DNA of 64,000 nt from Protonemura montana (lineage: Eukaryota; Arthropoda; Insecta; Plecoptera; Nemouridae), in NCBI GenBank assembly GCA_947568835.1, contig OX387604.1, positions 21,109,076-21,173,075 of the forward strand, in the 5' to 3' direction. The notes beneath the pieces are model-generated. The model saw only the letters and a program-made list of their open reading frames with translations, was not told the DNA's origin and searched no databases. Of this stretch, positions 23,501 through 33,600 are shown one piece after another; position 1 is the stretch's first letter; each line of letters begins with the position of its first letter. A program made the position numbers and the translations under genes.

Positions 23501-26500
23501 AAGCTGTCCGACCACATACTTTCCCGCGGCGAAATCAATTTGAAAATGCTCAAGCAGAAAATTGCCATCACAGTACCAAAGAAGAGCTCTAGCAACTCCG
23601 AAGTTGCTGCAAACTTAAACAATCTAAAGGAAAAAAGGAATGCTGAATTTGAAAAGAAAAAATTTGCTGATCCTGTGCTGGCAAGTTCTGTAAAGCTGGC
23701 TAAATTGAGCAAAATGTCTGAATCATCACCAAAGCAGTCAGCTAATGGTGCATCAAGATCCCCACTCATGGCTTCTAAGGCCAGTATTTTGACAAACCCA
23801 AATGTGGACTTTGGTGTGCTAGAAAATGTTGTCAAGTCATCTGTAGGATGGGAAATGGGGAGCCGAATTAATACATCACCTCCAGCAATTCCTTGCCTGA
23901 TGCCTGGAAACGGCTTCATCGATCTTAATGATCCAGTGCCTAGGAATAGAAGAGAGAGTGCCAAGGTACTAGAGCATATTTTATACTTTATTAATATGTT
24001 TGGATATTTTGTGTTTATTTTCCTATACCTTGACAAGGATTCATTAAAGAGACCCTCAACAGCACAGGGGCATTACAGCAACTCGTGGTAACTTGATGAT
24101 ATTTAATTATATTTGTTAAGTGAAATTTATACACAAAATGAAACTTACAACTGCCAAACAGCTACCGTACTTTACTATGAAAGATACGTCCCCTTAAGAA
24201 TGCTGTTAGCCGTAAAATTCACGTAAATTCACGCTGCATAGCAAAACAGCAGAATTATCATGCTGCGAGACCCTTCGTTACTAGATCCTCACTAGATACC
24301 CATTAGTTCGAAGAAGTTCGCTACTACCAAAAAGATGGTAGTACAGCAGCCAAGTGAACATAGTTTATGCATTCCAGCTAACTTCCCTTACCTATCATTG
24401 ACTTTTCTTTGCTGCAGTTTTCACTTTGAAATGTTTTTTACCAGGCTCTACTTTCTTGCCATCTAAGATATTTGTTTGTTTGCTTATTATTTCTAATTAT
24501 ATTCTCTCTTGCTTCTCATTGTCTATTGGTGATTTGGCTGCAGATTCCATCAACTCTCTCAAAGGAACATATTTTAATGATTATACTTCATTGTCTACAA
24601 TCAGTCTTATGGGCTTTTTTACAGTTGATTGCGTTAAAATTTGCAAAGAGCCACGGAGGATTCAAGAAGGTTGATCCAAACGCCACAACTCGGGAAGCTG
24701 ATTCTATGCCTGTGAAGCGGAAGAGGGAGCCTAGTCCTGATCCATCAGAAGAGCAATCTCGAGCAGCCGACCAAGCAGTCAAGATGAAATTTAAAGAGCT
24801 ATTGGAGACAAAATCGCGTCATTCTGCACTCCTGGATGCTCACGATGATAAAGAGAAGGAAGATTATTTCAATAAACTAGAGAAGAAGGAACAACTGGAA
24901 GAAAAGATGATGTCTACATTTGAAGTGAAATGCAAGGCTGTCACTTGTCTGGAAGTAAGTTTTTGTGGAGGGTAGCAAGCGAATCTAATCTTCAATTCCA
25001 CTGCTTGTAAACAGAAAACACTTGTGTGTTTTTTATTGTTTTTGTTGTTGTTGTGTGTGTTTGTTCACATTTGAGGACATTTTCAGTATCCTGTTTCATG
25101 TTCTCAACTGAGACCCCTGCATTTATCAGGAGAGTTTATCAGAAAGTTTGCTAGTCAGTTAAGATTTCCAAAAATCTTGATCATAAAGTTAGACTGATAG
25201 TTTTTTTCAAATTTGCATAGATTTTTTCCTTCAGAAAATTGTTACTACAATCCATTGAATTCATGGTGAGCAAAAAGACGCTAAGGTGAAATAAATAAAG
25301 GAGAAAAAAATAGCTACTGTCATCAACAACAGCAACTCAAATTGCGTTTGTGAATGCCTCGTGATTAATGTATCTTCACGTGCTGGCATTTTATTTTTAT
25401 TTAAAAATTTAAATTAAAAAATGCTCTTGCAGTACAAGAAATGATTGTAACTTGGCTAGAAAAGTGTTTCAAATAATGTGTAATTTGACAAAAAATAGCG
25501 CATTTTTATTCTTTGTATAGCAAAAAATTTGAAAATGCTTGGAACCCATTGGAATCAAAATCTCGAAGAGTTTCACTGGAACCAAAATGCCGCAGCATGA
25601 CCCAGAACCAGAATCTAAACCAAATAAAATAAATTTGATTGGTTGGAACCAGAACCTTAAGTTTCCAATCTCTGATTGCCCGCCTTTCGCAATTTATCAG
25701 GCATTGAAAAATACATACGACACAAATGAAGCAATAGCATTAAAAAAACCAAGAAGACACAGTACAAAGTTGTGCAGCAAAATACACATTCTATAAAGAT
25801 AAAACAAAGAAATAAAAATAATATATACTTTCATTACCTGTACTTAGACACTGTGAACTTGTTTACGAATCTGTTTTAATGCAAATAGGGTGCCAAGAGA
25901 CTGGATATTTGTAGTGGGGAAGAAGGAAAGAGAGCGAGCGCAACTTACCAAAAAGAAAATTGGCATTTTGTGGAGCACTTGTCGAGAAATTACTAAAATT
26001 TCCGAAAATTTCGCTTTTTTTGGTGCGTTGCTTTTGCAGAATGCTGAAATGTCGAAACAAGTGCACCACGCTATGCCAATTTTCTTCTCCTGTAAGCTGC
26101 GCTCCCTTGCTCTTTACTTCACCCAGTATAAGTAAAAAACTGTGTTCTAACGAAATCGATTGTGTTTGCTTGTTGCAGTGCAAGTATACAAGTTTTAGTG
26201 CAGCTGAGATTTGCAAAGCTGACGGGCATGCCCTAAAGGTTAGGGATGCCGTGAAGCGATTCTTCAAATGTGCTGATTGCGGAAACCGCACTGTGGTCCT
26301 CACACGCATCCCCAAGACCACTTGCAGTAAATGTCGTTCTTCTCACTGGAAACGAGCTGCAATGATGCAGGTATTTTGTCAATTTTCAATCCTACCACTT
26401 ACAAGGCAAGATTGTGCTACATTATCGGATAGCGTAGTTCGTTGATAAAAAAAAGCTACTGCCATCAAATGAGCAAGAAGGTTGTAATAAACAAGTTGAA

Positions 26501-26929
26501 TTTAGGTTATTATTATAGGTTTGGGTGTGTGGGGCAGCATGATTTGATAGCATAATAGCAAATATAGTTGACATGAGACTGCCGGTAGACCAAATGCTCT
26601 TAAAATGCCTGCAGTGGTGGTATTCAATCTTCAAGTTGCATTTGCAGATTCCATATTCTGGGTAAAGTTATCAAATTGTTGTGCATGCATGTGATTTCTA
26701 GCTGAGTCTGATCGACGTATTGTGTTTTTTTATGTCTTCAAAAACAAGTGCTGTCTCCAGCTCAAAAGTGTGCACTGGGGCATTGACTCGAATAAATTTT
26801 AAAATTTGGTTTTCTGAATTGTAGGAACGCAAGACTGAATCAGTGCCATTGTCCATTCGTGGTGCTGAGGAGAAATATTTCGGATCTCATTCAGGAGGGA
26901 ACATCAACTTGTTGGTGCCAATGTCTTGA
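20509..26929 (+). CDS. MCM10: MCM10 replication initiation factor
   Basis: Ten exons: 20509-20972, 21429-21591, 21678-21829, 21916-22011, 22148-22313, 22601-23232, 23338-23965, 24625-24954, 26179-26370, 26825-26929 (975 aa; human is about 875). MCM10 binds single- and double-stranded DNA and activates the CMG helicase at origins. The OB-fold is seen in exons 2-4 (YAIWRLSDLKPG, IGTVVGILNPAI). The first zinc finger has Cys289, Cys299, Cys308/311 and His314 as candidate ligands. The C-terminal zinc region starts FEVKCKAVTCLE|CKYTSF and has Cys875/878, Cys889, His894, Cys908/911 and Cys926/929 around the conserved AVKRFFKC block. An acidic N-terminus (DSSDDDD) and a Lys-rich linker are also present. 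The start ATG follows a likely acceptor. The intron after exon 6 is probably GC-AG. Confidence 0.93.
21139..21256. repeat. Fold-back element in MCM10 intron 1
   Basis: Arm 21139-21174 is an imperfect reverse complement of 21218-21256. Shared words are TTACGAAAA, ATCAA and AACCAG. A further outer match (AAAGATGC versus GCATCTTT) suggests the element may extend outward. Probably a small MITE; no target duplication was defined. Confidence 0.55.
23233..23337 (+). other. MCM10: Probable GC-AG intron of MCM10
   Basis: The exon ends AAAAG and the intron starts GCAAGT, the consensus for GC donors (AG|GCAAGT). Splicing there joins AG to G at 23338 and keeps the frame open (Arg-Thr-Asn-Thr). The nearest GT (23237) would give a phase-0 join to GAC TAA, an immediate stop. 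The acceptor is TTTTCCTCAG. Confidence 0.8.
24955..26178 (+). other. MCM10 intron 8, 1.2 kb
   Basis: No additional exon. Its right part contains the fold-back element at 25913-26124. Open frames seen there on both strands arise from that inverted repeat. Confidence 0.65.
25913..26124. mobile_element. Fold-back (long inverted repeat) MITE in MCM10 intron
   Basis: Left arm 25913-25983 and right arm 26051-26124 are imperfect reverse complements of about 70 bp. They share AAGAAAATTGGCAT/ATGCCAATTTTCTT, a GCACTTGT/ACAAGTGC pair and purine-rich outer ends (AAAGAG). The loop is about 65 bp. The outermost bases are flanked by TA on both sides, which could be a TA target duplication (inference). No coding capacity. 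Confidence 0.7.
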
Positions 26930-27687
26930 AAAACAAATTTTAACCCATTTTATACTTAAAATATATCACACGATGGATTACAAAACTGCTTTTTACAGTA
27001 AATTATTTAGAATATTGGTAATTTCTTGACAAAAGTTTCAACATAAAAGGACCCAAATTATCATTATCTTCGTTGAAAAAAAATATTTGACTGTTCGGAA
27101 AAATTTTACCAATTATTACATTCTATCATTTTAACAGCGAAATAACCTAAAATTAATAAATTGTATCATAAATGTGTTTTTCTTCACTCTTGAGGAATAC
27201 TGTATAGACTTCAAATTATATTTATAGGTTTTAATTTACAGGTTTTAATTTTTTATAATTTGTATATCAGATGGTTGTAAAAAGTTAATAAATTAGCAGT
27301 GTCATTTTCCATAGCTTGTTCTGTTGTCCTTGCTGTGAATTACCCTATTTTTGCAAGATCTGCTTTGTGCTACAGAACAGGGCCAGGGCTCTCCAAACTC
27401 CTCCGGTTTGTCCATAGTAAGGTGGATGAAAACTCCCTGGTTGGTTGGTGAGTGTTTAAAAATATACTTGATTTGCCCTGATAGATTTCTATTTTGTTGG
27501 TTATGTTACCCTCAATTGATGTAAATACTGACGTAGAATTTACATTATCAATTGAACCTATGTAAATAATTATAGGAGTATTTTTTATTGAGCAATAACT
27601 TGTAGAATGTAATTAATTCAAATGTGGTATACTATAACACTGATCAGGATCCAAATTTGAATTACACGCTTAATTTCAGGCTTCAAG
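26930..27687. other. MCM10 3' UTR and HOGA1 upstream region
   Basis: AT-rich. Candidate poly(A) signals AATAAA lie at 27155-27160 and 27287-27292. A possible acceptor (AATTTCAG) precedes the HOGA1 start codon by eight bases, so a non-coding first exon upstream is plausible. Confidence 0.5.
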
Positions 27688-30600
27688 ATGTTTTCACGGA
27701 TTTCTGTTATTGTAAAACCAAAAAGAGGTAACCCGTTCAGCACCTTAAAAGGCAGCATCAATCTTGCTGGAATCTTTCCACCGATTCCAACACCATTTAA
27801 CAAAAATGAAAGTGTGGCGTATGATAAGTTACTATCGAACATGCTAGCATGGGAACAAATCCCATTTGCAGGTCAGTATCGTACAGCGAAAATATTTTAT
27901 AGGTAGGTGTACTCACAGCTTCAGAAACGTGTGATTGCTAACAAAGTCTTCCTTCTCTCTGACCCTAGGATATGTTGTGCAAGGATCCAATGGTGAATAT
28001 CCATTGCTTAGTAATTCAGAGCGTGTTGCATTTGTGAAACAAGTGCGGCAGATGATCCCTCGAGACAAAATTCTCATTGCTGGCTCAACATGCGAAGGTA
28101 TATTCTTTCACCCTACATAAATATAGATATAAAACAAACCTTAAAGGAAATAATTGGACTCAATGCTAATTCTAGTGTAGGTCTAGTGTAGGTCTATGAA
28201 TGAAGATGATTTCATTTGTGATAACTTTCGATACAAGGTACTGGGAACACCATTCAATTATCGAATGCAATGGCCGAATCGGGCGCGAATGCAGTTCTAG
28301 TCACAACTCCAAGCTACTTTAAAAGCAGCATGACAGTATGTTTTGTTTATAAGTTTCCCTGCATATTTAATTAACTTCTTCATTTCCCATAAGAAATGGA
28401 CTTTGTAACCTATGGTGGCTTTCTAAAACTTACTGATTTCATTGGGTTCAGTAACTCCCACTAAACTTTTTTGCATTGACAGGAAATCAAATTGTTCAGG
28501 AAATAAAACTTTGAACTTACCAATGTTTTGGAATACCCAGCGCAATACATTTTTGTGGTAACTCGAATGTATCAGTAAGATTTGTTTACCAGCCTGGTAG
28601 ATACAGTAAGTTTTGGATCGCAAACTATGTCATTAAGGAAAGAAAATTAAGCTCGAATTTTTTTTATTTATATTCTCAGGAAGCTGCTCTAGAGAATCAC
28701 TTCTCGAAGCTAGCAGATGATTGCACTGTACCTCTTGTCTTATACAACATGCCTGCTAATACCGGCTTGGATCTGAGTGCCCCACTTGTGGCCCGGCTAG
28801 CAGTTCATCCCAATATCATTGGCATTAAGGACAGTGGTGGAGATGTGAGTATGGCAAAGTAAAGATTATTTTCTATGGGAATTACTTTTATGTCAAGGAA
28901 AAATCCAAAAAAAGTTCAAGACGGGGGTATCGTCTATGTACATATACTTTGCAGGCAAAGTTTGACACTTCCAATGAGATGTAATGAGAGTTAATCATTT
29001 TAATTTGAATCCTCTTTAAAAATCACTGTTTTTTCATATTTTAAGATCGCCAAAATATCTCGTATTGTAAAGGAAACGGGCCACCTTGATTTTCAAGTCG
29101 TTGCCGGATCGACAGGGTTCTTACTTCCATCGCTGTTAGTAGGTTTGTATTTTTTTCTAAGTCCCATAAAATGATAATAGCCATACTTGAAAAGGAAGGT
29201 GGTTTTGTAATTTACACATTTTCTATTCTCAGGCTGTGTTGGAGGAATTAACGGGCTTGCTAACGTTCTCGGGCATGAGGTTTGCCGGGTCTACCAGCTG
29301 TTCAAGGAGTCACGTTTAGAAGAAGCGGTGCAGCTTCATCTAAAACTGGTCACTCTAAATTCATTGGTAAGCATCCAGTGTTGTTTTAAAATTACTTTAG
29401 TTAAGGTGATGAACTAGGGGAGAGGAAAGAAGAATATGAAACATACTTTAGTTCAAATGGCCACTGCATAGTTTGCTTCAGCTGCTGCCTTGTTTACCTA
29501 CAGAGAAGTAATGATAAGATTTGATTAGAACATCCAGTGATGTATTGGTCAATGCACGCGGGTGTACGCAGTCCACCCACTATTAATTTTATTTTTGGCC
29601 GTACCCCCACTTTGAATTTTTGAGGGAACGCAGGTGAATGCACGGGAAAGCAGTATTAAATTATGATTATTCGGAATATCCTGCACTTCTTTTTTTAAAA
29701 GCCGAAAATATCCCAGTTAAGGGTTTTATTTCTAATAATCCACTTACTTAAAAATAGACCTAGCAAGATTGCCACTGTATGCGAACGTACTAAGAGTAGG
29801 TAGGCTGGAACTATGTCGGCGTCGCGACTTGCAACAAAGGGGTTAGTTAGAACCATATTACTGTTATCACGTAGGGAAGTCGGTAGCCGCTTTCGCGGCG
29901 TCGCACGGCGGTGCAAGCTCTCAGAAGCAAGCCCGCTTCAAATAATAAGAATTCGCAGGAAAGACAAAAATACAAACAATAACCAAATTGCCACATACGA
30001 GCCACACTGGACGAGTTAGTTCAATTCAAGATACAGAAGAGGAAGCAAGTGGATTTGCATTCCCTTTCGGGCCTTGCCCCTCCTAAAAAACCAAAATTTG
30101 GTTTGGGAGAAGTTGAAGACACCACCAACGTCGAATGAAGAAGAGTTCAATGAAAAAGAGTCATTGTGGAAACTGATGTAATCTCCTCAACGCGAAAGTA
30201 CGCGCGTATCTATGAATGAATGAATGAATGAATGAATGAAAACTTTATTTATGCTTAGAATAATTAGTACATATTCGGTGGCACATTGACTTATATTAAC
30301 ACATTTACTTAATAATAACCTAAATTCTAACTTAATTCTAACACTCTCTTCCTAAATAATTTAACTGGTGGCCTGTTTTCAAAAACTTTCTCAGGCAACC
30401 CGTTCCACTCAGCAATGCCTTTATCCACCAATGAATTTCTGTTCTTCAACCTCCTTCCAAATGCTTTCACCATAATCTTATTGTAGTGATCATTTCTACC
30501 CTTAAAATGAGGTGTTTCAAATCTGTCTTTAATATCCTTCCATGCCTTATCCCCTCTATGAGCTTTGTATATTGCGACCAATCTTGCCGCTTTCCTCCTC

Positions 30601-33600
30601 TTACTCAATGCATCCCAGTTCAGTTTCTTTACCGTTTCCGTCACGCTTCTGTAATTATAACTTTTAACTGTAACCCAACCTATCTCCTCTCCCTCTTCTA
30701 TGGCCATCTGCCCTAGCCTGTTTACTAGCTGGGGTTTGTTACCAGTTTTTACTCCTTTACGCTTTTTCAGCTCATCTTTTAGCTCTACTTGTGTGAGCTC
30801 GCTGATTAATCTCCTTTTACTTTCTGTCTTCAGCCATTTACCTCCAATAACAAATTTGGCAGCTCTACTTTGCACTTGTTCTATTTGTTTTTCTTTTCCT
30901 GTGCTAATATCCCAGATAGCGTTTGAGTACTCCATTAATGGTCTAACTAGGGCCATGTAGGCTTTGTGTTTTGCTTTCTTACTAGCCTTCTTAAGGGTTC
31001 TCCTTATAAAGTATAGTCTTTTGTATGCTTTTCCTATGACGGTGTCTACGTGTTTAGCCCATTTTAGGCCCGAGTCAATGATGACTCCCAAATATTTCAA
31101 CTCGTTCTTTTTTTCTACCGCTTCTCCTTGTATCTTATAGTCGTATACATCTACTTCTTTCCTTACTTTTCCCACCGTTATTGTCACACTCTTTTTGCCA
31201 TTTACTTTAAGACCTATAAGCGCTAATCTCTTAACATATTCCATAATATCCTCATGTAGCTTCCCACAATCTTCCTTGGTGTTAATTATTCTATATATAA
31301 TTGCATCATCAGCAAACAATCTAACAACTGACTCCAGTCCTGCCGGAAGATTATTGATTAAAATTATGAAAAGTAGCGGCCCCAGTACGCTTCCTTGCGG
31401 CACACCAGACGTTATGTTTATGAGTGAGGATAAGGCCTCTCCTACTCTGACTCTTTGTTTCCTATCAGATAGGAAGTTTCCTACCCACCTCACCACTCGC
31501 TTGTCGATAGGCAGCGCCTCGAGTGTAGCAATAATCATCTTGTGACTGACCGTATCGAATGCCTTCCTAACATCTAGTGAGATGACGTCTACCCTCCGTC
31601 CTTTAGCCTTCTCTTCCGCTAGATCTTCAGTTAGGGCTGCTAGCTGCGACTCACATGAATGCTTCCTTCGGAACCCATGTTGTGTGCTAGTAAACCAGTC
31701 AATTTGTTCTAGTGTATCCCTCATATAATTTGCCATCAGCCTTTCTAGAATTTTGCAGATGACTGAGGTAAGGCTGATTGGCCTATAGTTACCTGGACAT
31801 TTTTTCTCTCCCCCTTTAAATATCCCTATTACCGTCGCTTCTTTCCATTCAAAGGGCAGTTCACCATTATTGAGCGATACATTAAACAATACCCAAAGAT
31901 ACGGAACGATTGCCCGACGAGCTAACTTTATATAATCTACCGTAATGCCATCAGCTCCCCCAGCTTTGTGTGGTTTCAGGTCCATTATTATTCTGTGAAT
32001 ATCCTTACATGTGAAATTAAATGGTTCGTGCTTTTTCCCTTTCTCTACCTGCACTATCTCAGTCTTGTCTAGCACTAGCTCTCCTTCTCTAGTGAACACA
32101 CTTCCGTAAGTCTTGTTTAATACTTCTGCTTTCTCCTCATTTGTCTTGTAAGTTTTGCCAGTCTCCTCTTCCATCAGATCTGGAATCTCGTTTTTGTTCC
32201 CGCCCTTCCTCCTTACGTACCCATAGAATTTATTGATCACATCGGTATTGTTCCTGCAATTATCATCAGTTTCCAGGAGGTTGGACAAGTACTGATCCTC
32301 AGCATACTTTTTTTCCCTCTTAAACTCCCTACTAGCTTCCTTAAACCTTGCTTCCTCTATTGCACTATCTTTCCTGGATTTATACAGGTGCCTGCACTTT
32401 CTCTTAAGTTTTTTGATGGATTTATCAAAATAAATAGGGTCAGGATTTTTACTCAATTTTTTACTGGGAATGAACGCTTTGCTTTCCTCTACTATTCTCC
32501 TGAATTCCTGCCAGATTTTGTCAACTGTATCTCCTCCTTTTTCCGCCCAGACCTTAAACCTACTCGCAAGCATTTCTATGGATAGTTTCAACAAAAATTT
32601 AAACCAGTATTCGATTAAAATGATTAGACTTTCTTTTACCAGATTCCCGAATCCCCACCAAACTTCAAGACTGCAACAATGTGGGAAGGTGTAGACATGA
32701 GAGGGCGGCATTAATTTAATTTTCTCAAAATCATTACGTAATTAAAAATGCAGTTCTGACCATGTCATTCCAAGCCCAATTTCATCGTAAACTCGTAGAT
32801 TGGCTCCAAAAGAAACCTTAGAATAAAAATTCACTTGGAGCTGCGCCCGAAGCCCCCTATTTCCACTCTTTCGGTGCATTCGCCTTGGGTCTCCTCCCCT
32901 CCCCCCCCCCCCCCCCCCCCCCCCCCCCCGCCGACACAAATAAATGGGTCATTTTTGCGTACCCCCACTAAAAATTTTACGAATACATCACTGAGAACAT
33001 CATCACAGGGGCTAACTTACTTTGTACCAGAATTTACACATATAGTTACTAAAAACAATTTTGTGGGATACATGAATTCGGGAAGAAGTAAAGATATGAG
33101 TAGCGCAGCATATCTGAAGTGCGAAAGATAATATCGCAAGCATATCTGAAGTGCGAAAGATAATATCGCAAGCAATCACTTAACTATTTAATGCTTCAGT
33201 TAAGTTGTTCCTTTTGGCCCCTTATCCACTAACATTTAACGGAGGAGGTAATGCAGAACTGGATGGGCACATGATTTGACGAGCTTTTAAGTATATTCAG
33301 AATTTACCATTTCTCGTTTATAGGAAAAATTGCTCTCTTTGAAATTCCAAACGCTTGCAATGCCTGGGGTATTTTATTATTAGGACTGCTCTCAAAAATT
33401 GATGTCGAAAAGGGGACTCGAACCCCGATCTCCACCTATTGCGGGTGTTGCTCTAACCCATTGAGCTACTTGGAGTTTGGACACATAATTTTTGGGGGGA
33501 TTTTAGTGCATCAAGCTTTGAGAGGGTACTAGTGTTCCTAATAATAAAATACTTGTTTTTTTCTTGTTTTCCCTGGGCTAAAATTTACAAAATTTATAAA

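Larger units (their letters stand above)
29535..32993. mobile_element. Non-autonomous hAT-like element, copy 1, split by a LINE
   Basis: The element starts CAGTGATGTATTGGT and ends ACGAATACATCACTG, a 15-bp terminal inverted repeat with one mismatch. It is flanked by an exact 8-bp duplication AGAACATC (29527-29534 and 32994-33001). Without the LINE (about 2.36 kb) it is about 1.09 kb and matches copy 2 (37508-38605) along its whole length. CGTACCCCCACT occurs near both ends in the same direction as a subterminal repeat. The element lies in the last intron of HOGA1. A 29-nt C tract is near its right end. Assignment to hAT rests on the CAGTG terminus and 8-bp duplication. Confidence 0.92.

Noticed and set aside
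23308..24036. 242-codon antisense frame over MCM10 exon 7
   Set aside because: Mirror of a real Lys/Ser-rich exon whose splicing and frame fit MCM10.
25863..26445. Open frames of 152 and 161 codons on both strands
   Set aside because: Created by the fold-back repeat and the real MCM10 exon 9; similarity between strands is due to the inverted arms.
29695..30019. Short frames conserved between the two hAT copies on both strands
   Set aside because: Conserved only because the copies are near-identical; no domain seen and no sign of coding constraint.
33395..33480. A functional tRNA gene on the - strand
   Set aside because: A- and B-boxes are good, but the acceptor arm does not pair, T33 is absent and the anticodon stem has a mismatch. 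tRNA-derived repeat preferred.
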